64,000 bases of DNA from positions 67,557,044 to 67,621,043 of the forward strand of contig CM047430.1 in NCBI GenBank assembly GCA_026168455.1, read 5' to 3'. The translations under genes were made by a program, and so were the position numbers. The DNA is from Theocolax elegans (lineage: Eukaryota; Arthropoda; Insecta; Hymenoptera; Cerocephalidae). Positions 32,901 through 46,149 of this stretch are shown here, in pieces. The notes under the pieces are model-generated. The model was not told the origin of the DNA, did not search any database, and was given only the letters and a program-made list of their open reading frames with translations. Each line of letters opens with the position of its first letter. The stretch's first letter is position 1.

Positions 32901-35900
32901 ACGAGTACAATTATAATTAAATTTCACAATTTTTAGTATATATTACTCGACAATAATACTTAGGAAAAAATCAATCAATTCGAGTAACCGTATTATATAT
33001 ATACATGGACAACAGGGAGATAGAGAGAGAGAACAGTTGAACCTAGAGAGAATAAAAGTGCGAAGAGAGCAAGTGCAAAAGGGAGGAGAAATTAGCACCA
33101 GGAGGTTGAGGATGAAGTTTGGTATGCGTGAGCAGCCGGGTCTAGAGAAGGATAGAGAAGGATAGAGAGGGATAGAGAGGGAGAGAGAAAGCGCGCGGAT
33201 GGCCGGCGTCACGCCACGCGGTTAGGGCCCCCTCCGAAAAATTATGGTTACTGCCGTGAGAAGGACAGCCACGAGACCGACTAAGAATAATATTGCGCGT
33301 AGACAGCCCAATTTCATCGTGAACTAGACGGGAAGGAGCTTCGTTAGTATTAATTGCACGCACCAAGATATAGAGGGAGAGAGAGAGAAAGAGAGAGAGA
33401 GGGAGAAATAAAGAATTTGTTCGGGTGTTAAATTGATTATGGCGAGGAATGAAAAGACGAGTTCTCTTCTTTTATCGTTAGGATGATAAGTTTGCTACTG
33501 CTGTTTACAGGCACGATTTTCTAACTTCGTAATCATGTCAAATTTATGCTATTCTCGGATCTTCTATCCTTTATATATTAGCTTAGGAGTTTGAACGATT
33601 CTTTAAAGTCGTCGTTTATAAACGTATACATCATAATGCGGTTACGAGAATTTGCATAAGTTAAAAACGGCACGAGACAGATACTCTTGTAGTAGCTAAT
33701 TAGAAAATCATGATCTAACAGGTGTTTTGTTTTTGCATTGTGTCTTGTGTGTACGAGTGCAGATCTTCAATTACAAAGTTACGTAACGTCGTGCTTGAGA
33801 AACAGGTTACGCGTCTCTCGGTTGTTCTTTCTACATCGACGTCGAAAATGACGTTTGACGTTCGCCAAACGAGAGACGGAGAGAGAAAAAAGTAGAGATG
33901 CAACACAGGTATATAATATATAATTGCGCTAATTAAGTGCGCACACACTGGAATATTGTGTATTGTATGTAACGGGCGCGCGTATGTGTCCCTGAGCATT
34001 GGAAGTCATTAGATTAAACGACCGGAAGACATTCGGTGAATCCTACTTGTAATCTCCGATCGACGCGCTCGGCTTATTAAAACCGAGGATCGTTATACAG
34101 GGGCGAAATTCGTACGCGAGGGTCGGCCTACAAAAGGGAATGGAATCTACCGCCAGGGGAATGAATTCGAAAAGAATATATATGAACGCCCACTTATGAA
34201 TGACCGAATGGCCCAATGCCGTACACAACACCTCTTGTACTTTGCTCAAATGATACTCTAAAGATACAATTCCGTGTCGACACTTGGTAATTTATACGTG
34301 TACTAGTCAAATGTTAATAAGTGTATTATGCTTACGCGATTTATTTAGACTTACAGTGTACTGCGATGAAAAAAATATATATATATCCACGTGTATATAC
34401 ACGAAACTTATATAATCATAATCAATGTACGTTCCTCTTATAATTATTGTCAGCAAATTATCACTTATATAGCACAGTGAACAGTGAAGCGCGGTACAAA
34501 ATTATACAAATAATTATTATTTAATTATATCCTAATCGTGACGCAATATAACGTTTTATGCGCTACAGTGTAAAAGATTGTTAGCGTATGTAACTTATAC
34601 TAGCAAACATACAATGTCGAAATAAATGAACCTGCGAGTGTCAAGGTATTTCCCTGGTGAGTTCGTTGTTATCACTGATCCCGACTTGTCTTGGTGAAAA
34701 CATTTTCTACGATTGAACAAGTTTGCAATCGTGTTAGTTCACTCTATGGAATAGTTTATTTTTTCTCAAGTCAAATTGACATTTTTTCCGGTCTACTTTC
34801 TTTAATATACGCTCGATGCGAATCGACATAGGCAGAAATATTATTATTGCATTTCATTACAAGTATTGACATTTTGCATTTTTTTTAATAAAGTTAAAAA
34901 TTTTTTTAAAGTTTAAAATGTTACATAAACATACGTGAATCTTAAAGTGATTTAGTAAAGTCGTCATAATTAAGTTATAAATAATTGTGTAAACCATAAT
35001 TGTATTCCTTTAATGATTTTGTGATCTAGATAGCATTTATAAAATGAAATATTGTTTGAATCTTATATTGCTTGAGTTACTGTATCTATTACTGCCGAAG
35101 TAGTTACATTTCGTTTCATAAATATTAATTCGAATGATGTCGACGAGTTATTAATGGGCAGGTGTACGCGTGGAAACTGTTACTTTTGTATTCAACGTAC
35201 GCAAAATTTTTCATTTACAATTTATACATTATTAATTTGGACAGAAGCATTATTTTCTGAAAATAGTATATTAATTATCATCTAAATTTCTAAATAATGG
35301 TTAAAACTTCAACAATGAAAAGAAAAAACAATTGCTTCATTACACTTACATCACAAATTTTAATGATAAAACATTTAGAAATATTCGTTAACAGCTAATA
35401 TACTGCAAGTATTATTTATGAATAGTAAAGTTTGTAAAATGATCAATTCTTAATTCTTATCAATAACTATACACATCGCGAGTTATATATTTTTTTATGT
35501 AGACATTCAAAATAATTTTATAATTAATTATGCATTGTGGAGAAGTAACGAATGTATATATTTTAAAAACGAAGAAAGTAAAGAAAGGAAGGTGAGTAAT
35601 TATTTAATCGAGAAATAAAGAGTCCAGGATATTGGAATCGGGGTAGGAGGGTGAGTCACAAAATTCGCGGATGATCAAAACTCCGAGAGAGAAGTGGAGA
35701 TAGTGGTCCGTCGTGTCGAACGCGCGTACATAACAGTGTGTCAGTCGGGGCGTGTTAATCGGGCCGCGGTGTTTAGACGTGCGACGACTGCGACCAGGTT
35801 CTACCACCACCATCGCCCGAAAGAGATCGAGCGGGATTCTAAAGAGAAAGAGAGGGAAAGAGCATTGCACGTGGTGGGCGCGCTTCGAGCGTAAACCGGC

Positions 35901-38470
35901 CTCGGGTGTGGCCGAACCACGCGAGCGCCACCTTCGAATCGACTGGCGAACCCAGCAGTATCGTTGGTAAGGTAGAGCGCGCACCTCTCTTGCCGAGTGG
36001 GATGAGAGCGCGACCTGCCGAAGGGACGCCCAAGAAGAAAAAGAACCGGCGAAACTCCGAGACGGAGAACCCCGGTCTCGCGCTTTATTACCACGAGCGA
36101 AGAGAGTTTGCTATTATGAAGCGCGCTGAATCGTTACATTTTCCTTTTTATAAACCCACCGGCAGCGGCGGCGGCTGCAGCGGAGGCACCGGCGTCATTC
36201 GCCACGCGGCTACGAGTTATTTTACGAGCTGGAGCTAAATTACTGGGCTGCAATAACATAACCGCGACGATAATCCACGGATATAATTTTGGCCAAGTGG
36301 ACTTTTCAACTTTTTGTAAAATGCTCTGGCACTTTTTAACTGGCTTATCGTACTTTTCAATTAAACGACCATGCTGATTGTCTTAATAAAAATTGAGATT
36401 TATCGGGCAAGGACGTCCACTCCTAAAAACTAATCTTGGGATTTAAACGAATGACGTTTCTCCAGAAAGGAAACTCCGAGTTTAGTTGATTCTCGTTTCT
36501 TTAGAAAATCATGATGCCTTTTATAAATACTTGTACTAAATTAATTTAAATTGCGTTTAATTTAATCCAATTTATTTTATACTGCGTTTAAAATTATTCC
36601 TATAATAAATGTCAATTTTAGTACATATTATACTTTTTTTAATTTGTAAGACTACACTTCAATCCACGCTCTCTAGATAATTAAAAAATATATTAAATCA
36701 TTTATTTTAAATTATTAATATTATAGTCACAAAATTATAATTTATTATACTATAATCTGTTTAATTATTAACTTTTTGTTAACTTCCAGTTTAATTTAAA
36801 TAAAATGCGTAATAAAAATATTTATTACACGTTATATTAATTATAAGTAATCTAATACAATGAAGATCCTAAATTATCTCGTAATAAAATATTAAAAAAA
36901 GTAAAGTAAGATGATGCATCAATTATATAAATAATTGAAGAAGCACCCTAAAGCACGCACTGTAGCAATTTTTGGAGAGCATCGAACCTGTGCTCGGTTA
37001 GGGGAGAAACCGAGATAGAGAACGAGGGGATGCTTTGGGGCCCGGTCGTATAGAGTGAAAGTACGAGGGGCAGGTCTTAACGTCACGAGGACCACCCCGG
37101 TAGCCATGTTGAAACCATTATGGCTCTCTCGCTTAAGAAACGCGTTTCTCTTTTCACAATGAGGCCCCATCCAGATGCAGAATCGTAATATAAAAAAATC
37201 GGACCGTTGGAATCTTTTCGAGAGCTAGACGATAGTCTTGGATTGGCTTCGCGACTAAGGGTCACGAAAATTCGTTGCGTCTTCCTTAAAAGTTTACGGT
37301 TTAGCCACGCTTTTTTCGTGCGTAAAAATGTGGGAAATCGGGTATTGCTCTATTTTTTCTAAAATTTTCTGTTTTTTCAACGTTGTTAGTGAAAGTTTTG
37401 GTGTTCTTAGTGAGTTATTTAGCACTATACATTGCTTAAATATGAAGATGGCGCAGTTTATTAGAAAGGTACTTTTTAATATGCGTACACACCAAGTAAA
37501 AAAAAAAGATTATCAATTCAATTATTCTTGTTAAAATTGTTATAACAATGTGTAAATGCAGTGACTACTCGTAACTAGTATCGTTATATTAACAAAACGA
37601 TATTTCAAGTATAACTGTGCACATACTGGTTTCGCAGTCAATTAAATTGATTATCGGAATATTGTAATATTGTTGATAGAACAAGGTTAATTAATATTGA
37701 AGTAAAATAGAAGCACCCGCTAGAAACGGAGTTACTCGAACGTTTGCGAAACCCAGTGTGTATACTGGTAACACTCTTCGGTTTCGATTCCAGAGTGAGT
37801 GAGAAAGGGAGAGGAGGGAGGGCTGGTAGAGAGAGAGAACGTAAAAAAGGAATCGACGTTTCGATCGTTGTTATCAGCATCAGCAGGTTTGAGGCGATCG
37901 CTCGCTTGGGAGGTCCGTTATCTAGCCCGGCAACTACACACCCACACAAACATAGAACGAGACGTTCGGCGCGCGCGTATACACGTACGGGGCCAACCCC
38001 GCGGCTCCGCGAACACGCTAACTAACTAACTGGGCATTTACATTGCTAATTGCGTGGCCCCGTGGCAAGTGGTAATGCTGCCTAACGTAGACAATGCCGT
38101 TGAAATTAAACACACCGCGCGCTGGGAGAAAGCCCGGAAAATGTCCTCTCTCCCTCTCTCCCTCTCTCCCTCCAACCCTCTCCCCTTTGTATATATTTGT
38201 TATCTTTAATAAATATATCTTCGTATCTCGCCTTCTCCGTACAATGTCAAGGAATAGGTAAATCTAATTTATTGGTGGTAATGGAAAAAAGAAATATTAC
38301 ATTGTTACAAGGGTAATGCGAGTGTTTCGTGAGATAGTTACTGAATAATGCATTAATAAATTCCTTTTACCAAATTTTGGCTACTATCTGATGTATGAAT
38401 CATATAGTAAAGGCACTATTATATTATATGAGTTTCAAACCTTATTTATTATACACTGAGAAAAAAGTTA
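29986..38470. other. Non-coding region
   Basis: No supported gene over about 8.5 kb. 30,100-30,480 and 30,830-31,240 are CpG-moderate. 32,100-33,420 is purine-rich on the plus strand. 34,270-35,560 and 36,490-36,910 are very AT-rich. 35,690-36,240 is a CpG-rich patch where frames of 66-126 codons overlap on both strands; the GGC-rich stretch near 36,160-36,190 explains part of this and I recognise no product. GA-rich spots occur at 30,412-30,435 and 33,370-33,410. 36,920-38,030 holds only short frames. Confidence 0.55.
32100..33420 (+). repeat. Purine-rich tract with diverged internal duplications
   Basis: The plus strand is strongly A/G biased for over 1 kb. A block near 32,250-32,285 (GGGTTGAAGAACTAGAAAGA) recurs as GGGTTGAAGAATTAGAGAGA near 32,699-32,720, and more weakly as TTGAACCTAGAGAGAATAAA near 33,037. 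This suggests old tandem duplications of several hundred bases. The minus-strand frames here read as Phe/Ser/Leu runs and are not convincing genes. Confidence 0.55.
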
Positions 38471-38474
38471 TAGT

Positions 38475-38686
38475 AAAAATTACAATGTTGTCTAGTAATG
38501 CGGAGACAGACCGACACAATCCACAAATTTACCATAGTGTATAATAAATTTTACTAAAGTTGTAGTAAATATTACCAGAATTATAGTAAAAATTAATAAC
38601 TTTCTAGTAAATTTTATTATACACTATAGTAAATTTTTGGATTGCGTCAGTCTGTCTCCGCATTACTAGACAACATTGTAATTTTA
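38475..38686. mobile_element. Small palindromic MITE-like element
   Basis: AAAATTACAATGTTGTCTAG at 38,476 and the following 80 or so bases return as their inverse at about 38,600-38,686, with around five differences. Examples are GACAGACCGACACAATCC against the inverse of GGATTGCGTCAGTCTGTC. A loop of about 40 bases separates the arms. TTATAGTAAAAATTA occurs both just outside the left arm and in the loop. The size and symmetry fit a palindromic MITE; I could not fix a target duplication. Confidence 0.85.
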
Positions 38687-38689
38687 ATT

Positions 38690-41600
38690 AACTGTAGTTA
38701 ATAAATATATACTGCACTGAAACAAGTATTCTATAAATAAATAGTATATTGTTGAGTAATGGATGTGCAAACTGACAGAATAAAAAATTTATATCCCTAA
38801 AAATGGAAATTGAACATTGTAAGTTTAAAAGAAAATATTTTATTCCAACTATAGATATAAATGATATAAAAATATTTATTTAATAATTAAAGTTTATATA
38901 TTCGTTTCATCTATGTAACTATGCATTGCATATAGTAAAAATGAAGCAAGGAAAAATATAAATAAAAACATTATTTTTTTTTCTCTAGAGTATATTAGGT
39001 GAAGTTAAGGATATATTCAATAAGAAAGCCTGAATGAACCGTCACGAAAGCTCAGGATAAATATTTGCTACCACATTTTATTACGGTATATAATTATAAG
39101 CTTTTGTCTAGGAAGTGACCCCCAAGAATTTGAAAGTGAGTTGGGTTTTGCGTTCTTAAGTACACCCCAAGTCATGGACGTGCGCCAGAATCTCATGGAG
39201 CGCCGGGCTAAGGAACGTCCCGAGTGAGAAGAGAGTTTACGGCTACCCGTAAATAACATCGGTCTCTGTGTGTGTATATGTACAGCCAAGTTTTACGAAA
39301 ACCCTTCACGCCCTTCCTAAGACAAACAGCCTAAAAGGATAATGTATGTAACGAGAAGGGAAATTTCGACCATTTAATTGAATTCCTTCTTAATTTAATA
39401 CAGATTCGATCGGCCTTGTACACATAAATACACACATTAAATAAATAAACATTCGATGAAATCAATATAAAAAAAAATGGAAAAGATAATATTTGGAAAA
39501 AAGTAACGTTTAGAAAGTTAAAATACGATAGGGAGTAAAAAAAGACAGATGAAAGGAGAAGAAGAAGAAGAAGAAGGAGAAGTGTAAGGGAAGTTTGCGG
39601 TGGGCGCGTCCCTTCATATACTTCCCTGCAGTCGCTTTCTCTTTCCATTTGCCCTGGAGATTCTCGTTCTTTTTAGCCTACAACGCGGGGGAGGAAGCTG
39701 TGTCGCGTTATATTCACAGCTCTCCGTGTATATAACCAAAGGAACTGGATGCGCGCAGCCGCCGACACACCAGGGGAATAAAACATTGAACCGCCGCGGC
39801 GCGAGGAAACTTCCTTGCCGCGAGAGTTCGTTCTATTTCTCTTTTTCTCGGTTCTTGGATACAGCCCTCTATAGACTGTACCGAACGAGCCCCTTCTACC
39901 CCACCCGAACACGATTTTTCGTTCCCCGTTCGTAAAGTAGCTGCGAACTTTTTCGCGAATACTACACCGAGGAGACGACGTTTATCTAATCTTCAAGGGG
40001 GGAAAGATTAATTGCTTTTAAATTAACCGTAGTTTCGAGTTGCTCTATGCGCGTACACTTGCAGGTTATATCGTTTGAGTTTACAAAATAAACTGACAAA
40101 GTAAACCATCTGACCCATATGCACGTAAAATAGCCCCCTGCTCCCCGAAACATTCAACAGCAATTGTTGGAAAATAATGCAGTCGGCGATGCATATACCG
40201 TCCAATAAAACATCGCGTAGACAACAATTTTCAATGGCTCCGGAGCACACACCGTTCCAACGACTTGAACAGTAAAGTCTCGGAAAAAGTTTTTGGCAAT
40301 ACTAAAAATCAACGTTATCGAGCTGGACGATATGTATACACATATAAGTATATTTATATACATGGATTCGTTCTAAGAGTCATATACAAAGATGCGCGAG
40401 ACGCCATTGAATGGCTTTCCGTCGCGCAGACAAACTTCTCTTTTATATACAATCAAATATTTCTTTGTGAGCGTGTAAAACAAAGTTTTATATACTACCG
40501 AGATACATCTTTCGCATAATGCACTTGACAATCTCGGGAAACTGCTTGCCAAAATTACATCGATCGGTGTTGTAGTTGGAAAACGTTTTTCACCGTATAT
40601 AACCATAAGAGCTACGTTGAATGCTAAAGTCAACATCGCTTCGTCGTCTTATCGTCGATGAAACAAGTTCTATTCACCCGGAGGGAAATTTAGACCGAGG
40701 GCTGCTGAGCAGACGCTCGACGACGTAATGTGCACTTTTCCACGATTTATCGCGGGAGGAGGAAGTCTTTTGTGTGCTCGGCGCTCGCTTCGAATATTGT
40801 ATGTTGCTCTACTATTATTTTTATTTCTCTCGATCTATCTCTTGGTCAACTGTCTCCTTTCAACATTTATTCTTCAACCGTTTTTTTGCCTTTTCACTCG
40901 CTTGAACGTTAACGGCGAATTATGCACAATTTTACTTTTTCAATAGGAAAATAGAATTTGTTTATTTATTTTAAATATCGTTATATGTATTTATCATGCG
41001 AAACGATTCGTGATCTGACCATTCAAATTAAATTACGTTCCTATTACAAGTAAATTAGAAAATGGCTTGATTAAATCAGCAGCAGTATAACAAAGGATCG
41101 TTCCTCGTTATATTAAAACGTTGCCTAAGGCAAACGCGGTCGTCAGTGATGCACCTCGCGTTTGATCAACCGTAAAATTTGGCTTACCGTTCTCAAATAA
41201 TGACGCATTGAACTTACGACTACCAGTGAACTTGAAATAGATATACCGAGCATCGTTTACATCAACAATCTCCGACTATTTAAATTCGTACAAAATTGTG
41301 CGAAACTAGTGTAATACACATATTCGGCCTCAGTACGAGTGACCAAGTTATAGTTATTGCAAAAACGTTGGGAAACGTGACTCTCGGATAAACACGAAGA
41401 ATGGCACGTGTGCATCGCAGTTTTGCGTTTAACGTTGATGATGTTTCCATATGATGTAGAGGGAGGCAATGTCTCGGTGTTTAAGGTTATTTTCGGATGG
41501 GTAAAAACAATAATATTCGGACGTGACGGTCATGTGCCACAAATGCCGGAAATCCAGGGTTAGATCGAAAACAAATTTGACGTGACGCAATTCCAACGAG

Positions 41601-44600
41601 AAAATCGTCTATTAATAACCTTTTTCTCTCAAATATTTTCGTAGTTCAAGCATTTAACCTTTTTATAATACGTTTTGTTTCTTATTTCTTGGCATTTTAG
41701 ATTTGTTAGTTTAGACATTTTAGGAAATATTTAATTTTTTTACTTTAGCATTGAAATGACTATTTTTTCTTTGATTCAACGTAAATATCCTTATAGTTGA
41801 CATAGAATTTTATAGATCGTTAATTAATTCAATTAAACGAATGTTCCATAAACCGTAAATATAGTGTTTCAAGGTCAGTTGGCATTGACATTTTATAATT
41901 CATACTTTCATAAATATTTAATATTCTAACGAAGAATACGTGCTTTCAGATTTTCGTAAACATTTCGAGTATTCTTTCGTTAACTATAAAATATTCGAAG
42001 AAGAGAAAATAAGAGATATGAATATAATTACTCCAAATTATCGTGATTTAAAAAAAACTAATATCGGTAAAGTAGTAATTCTTTAAATTTTATGATGCTG
42101 TTACCCCAATTGGAAAAGGAATCGTGATATATAAGACGAAACGAGAAACAAAAAGGGGCTGTACTGAATGGCTATAAGAGTTAAAATTTGGGGTTCGTCG
42201 AGGAATAGCAGACGTAGGCCGTTTGATTAAGGAAGCTCGCGCAAGAATATCGTAACATTGCCGCGCGACTTGCACGACCGAATCGCTTCTTCTTTCTCCT
42301 TTCGTCCTCCTCTTTCTCTTTCTCTTTCTCTTCCCCACCCTCTTTTAACCCAGGCGACTGATCCTAAGGGTGCCGCGAGCAATTATACTCTTGAATTAAG
42401 AGCGAGGAAAATTTGGTAATTAGAGGGAGATTCAAAAAGGATAAAGTATAAGTAATGATGTTTTTTTCCCTATAGTCGTAGCTATACGATATACAGGCTC
42501 CTACTATAAGAAATATGAGTTTTTATTACATAATCAAGATGCGACTATAAAATAATCATGCATATATAGGTGTTCAAATGAATATATATATATATGATAA
42601 TTGTATAATTAATATTTTCAATTGTTTGTTCTTCCAAATCAACTAAAATAACATGCAAACTGAATTAAAATAACTATATATAGGTATATTCCGGTATACA
42701 TATATACACGTCGGAATTAAATCAGTGGATTTAGTTTTAAAAAGAAAAAGTGCCTTAAAGTCGTTCCGTTTTTTTCCCTTTTCGCGCTTCGTTTCGTCCC
42801 CGATTGATCGTGTCGGCGACAACTGTCGACTACCCGGTAGCGAGCATAAATATAGGGAAACGCGGGGCGCGTCCACCCGAACGTGGGCGAGTAGAGCGTC
42901 AGAGGGTTTAGCGCTGACGCGGCGCTGTCCGTCACTATGGGCGCCGGGTTTGCGCGAACGCCTCCCGTTCGTACCCGCATCGAACGGCCCGTGAACGGAG
43001 ACACACGGCCGTTTGGATTACAACGTCCTGGCAATGGGGCACGAGCCGATGTTGCGATGTACCTCAGGAGACTTTACGTCAAGGATAAAACCAGTACTAT
43101 ACATACAGTGGTATATCGCATTTTCGAGAATACTATAAAGTTTTAATTATTCTGTTCTTCGTTACCTATTTATATTTTTGTTAAGAGGTTTTTCACACGT
43201 CTATAATAATATGCATTTGTAGTTTATAATTAGAGGTTTTGGAAATTCGTAAACTATAGTCAAATTTATAGTAGTTTTGTATGATTACCATTCAGTTAGT
43301 TGTAGATTTCATTTAAAATGTTAATTCAATTAAAATAAATATTAGAAAAAGAAGAATAAAATAATAAGGACAAATGATAAATGGTAAAATATTTGTATAG
43401 TTGTGAAATCGCTAATGAAATAAATCTCGAAGAAAAGCTCGTCCATTGTCGGAATGAATTTACAACACCGTAGGTGTACACGAGTGTAGCCAACTAAATT
43501 TCGAAAGGAATTCGATTTGAGAACGTCAGATAAAGCGCATCGAGCGAGCGGAGCCACAAAATTACTGGTGCTCGAAGAGAAGCTAGTAGGAGAAATATAC
43601 AGAACCCGGGGATTGCGATCCGTCAGAGCGAGTAAACCGAAGGCATAAATTTAATAGGTATCACCCCCCTTCTTGGAAGCTTTATGGCGCCAGCGAATTT
43701 CCCATTAAATAAACAAGCGCGCCGTGTTCATTATACCCGGAGAGCAGCGGCTCGCACCACTACCGGCACTACCGCCACTACCACCACTACCCCTAAAACC
43801 CTCGGTTCCTCCCTCTCACTTCACGCCGATATTGTCCCGCGCGGTCTTTCTCGGTGGCGCAAGATACTACCGATGTAGGTGCAACAACAGCAACAACAAC
43901 ACGTACGGGTGGCGCAACCCGGATGCGTCTAGGGGCTTAGACCACGAGCTGCGGTTGCCGAAGCCGGGTTTCTTCCTCCGCGTGTACATCGCTATTTGGC
44001 CCTTCCGCGGGGAAAGGGTGAACGAGGTGGAGGTAGGTTCAACCCAGCCCAACCTAATCGTCGGGTGGGCGGTCTACGCTCGTGGGTTTTACCTATAGCC
44101 AAGGGCTTGTCGAGAGAGCTACTGGTGCATGCGAAATTAAACATCGCGTATGCACCGTTTGTAATTTTGCCCCACGGGGGTCTAATACATCACTGTGCCC
44201 AGTGCTTTATATACAGATTTTCAACCTATACTCTTTCGTTTATCCTTTTGAACCTTTTACAATGGACTCTCTGTGTATACGATACGCAGGAAGGTTAATT
44301 TACAGCGATGCTTAATTTATTAGATTTAATTTTATTGGGTTGTAATTATATAAGAAAATTGTTTAATTTTGTCTAGACGATGACTGTGATGGGGGGAGGT
44401 GTGTGCACAAACGAGTGGTTAACAAACTCGCGGGTAAATCGAGTAATTCATTAGGTCGGATCAATCCGAACGGGAAAAAGAAGAATCGTTCCCAAAAAGT
44501 AAGAAAGTTCCCTCATCCGGGGAGTCAGAAAAGTATAAAAAGAAAGGAAGAAACGTTAATTTATCGCTCGGCAATTAACGTTTTCCGCGAATACATCAAC

Positions 44601-45074
44601 GTAAAACGTTTCGCTCGTTAGCTCGGGGCGCATAGCCAGATGCACAAAAACGTCACTTAATTCAAATGCGCGGACTCGCGGGTTACAACGAGCCCCTTTT
44701 TATTCGCATTCATTAGCGATAATGTTATAATAAACTCTTTCATCGCTCGACTCGCCGAGCGCGAAAGAGTACAGACGACGTTCCATATCGCAATTTCGCT
44801 ACGTGTATATAAATATACGTGTATACACACATGTAAACCGAACACGTACGACTGTACACACACGGGCGCGCGTGCGAGTATACATGTACCCACGGGTTTT
44901 CATCCAGCTTGGCCGAGAGAACCTCGAAACACTGTAACTCCTGCTTGCTGATAATTAGCGCATCCATCAGCCACAGCAAGCCGCCAGCTAATGCCGATCG
45001 TACGTTATCGTTATCATGCCCTCCCCATTTTGTCCCCCGACTCTCGAAATCTCCCTACCCACTGGTTTATCCCC

Positions 45075-45126
<52 letters not shown>

Positions 45127-46065
45127 CGGCCGCTCGCTCGTGTACGCGCTTATAGTCGCAACTGGTGCGTCGCGACGCCGCAACTTCAACCCCCCCCCTC
45201 CACCTATGATGCAGGTATCAGAGCGCAACGGCGGTGGCTACCCTGTCGATACGACCAATAATCTAATAACCAGTCACTGACAATGCCTCGTAAGTCATTG
45301 CGACCGGCCCTGCAGATTTTCCACGACGTTTGTCTCCTCAACCCCCTATCCGTCCCATCGTTCTCTCCCTCTCTCACTCCATCCATTTCACTCTCGGAAA
45401 CCAATAAACGCTTATGCGCACTCGACTATTCATATTATCATTTGAAAATATATCGATGATAAAAGTCAAAGTTGACAAAAACTCGAATTTCTATACATAC
45501 ATTTTGTGCGGCTACTTCAATGATGAGTGTATTTGTAATATTTTGATATAACTTTGCTAAAGTAAAGCGTTACACTTAGCAGATAATAAATAAGCCTGTA
45601 ATACTTCCACGTATATAAAATATCTCTATCTCACTTTCTGTCTATCTCTCGGGTAATAATATGTAAATTTTATTGCGCTATTTAAAAGTTAATCAAATGA
45701 TATATTAGTGTAAAAACGCTCCGTTATCTTTATGGCTCATAAAAATCTTGGTAAAAAGTATAAAGAAAATATATTTAAAAGGGCGATCAAAGATTACCGA
45801 TTTGACGTCAGTGGGGCATGAAAGGAGAATTCGGGCCAGGAATACCCTGGCGAAACGAGGTATATCCGATTCTTTCGGGGCACGGTCATTATCGCGATAT
45901 AAAAATATTCTCTGGAAACGGCCAAAGTATTACGTACCCAGGCATATAAACGTACACACAGCACACACACACACAGAGACCGTTGTTGGCACGAACGAAA
46001 CATCGCGCTCTTGACAGTATAACGCTCGAGGGGTATAAGTGAGCGGTTTGCACGTTTATATCCAT
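38690..46065. other. Non-coding region
   Basis: No supported gene. CpG-rich patches occur at 39,600-39,950, 42,780-43,070, 43,690-44,110 and 44,640-45,000. AT-rich stretches lie at 38,690-39,010, 41,600-42,080 and 43,140-43,400. The 124-codon frame at 43,724-44,098 has proline and asparagine runs from CCACTA and AACAAC repeats and no recognisable domain. A (AGA)n spot is at 39,558-39,575 and (CT)n at 45,076-45,122. Confidence 0.55.
45076..45122. repeat. (CT)n microsatellite
   Basis: About 47 bases of uninterrupted CT. Confidence 0.97.
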
Positions 46066-46069
46066 ATTT

Positions 46070-46073
46070 GAGA

Positions 46074-46146
<73 letters not shown>
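46070..46146. repeat. (GA)n microsatellite, longest in the window
   Basis: About 77 bases of GA with one GGGA interruption near the start. On the minus strand a strong donor sequence (CAG/GTAAGT at 46,163/46,162) lies just upstream of it. Confidence 0.97.

Positions 46147-46149
<3 letters not shown>

Noticed and set aside
35604..36238. Cluster of overlapping frames in a CpG-rich patch
   Set aside because: Frames on both strands are open because the patch has few stop triplets. None shows a family motif, so coding status cannot be supported.
43724..44098. 124-codon proline/asparagine-rich frame
   Set aside because: Its low-complexity parts come from CCACTA and AACAAC repeats and no domain or splice context supports it.
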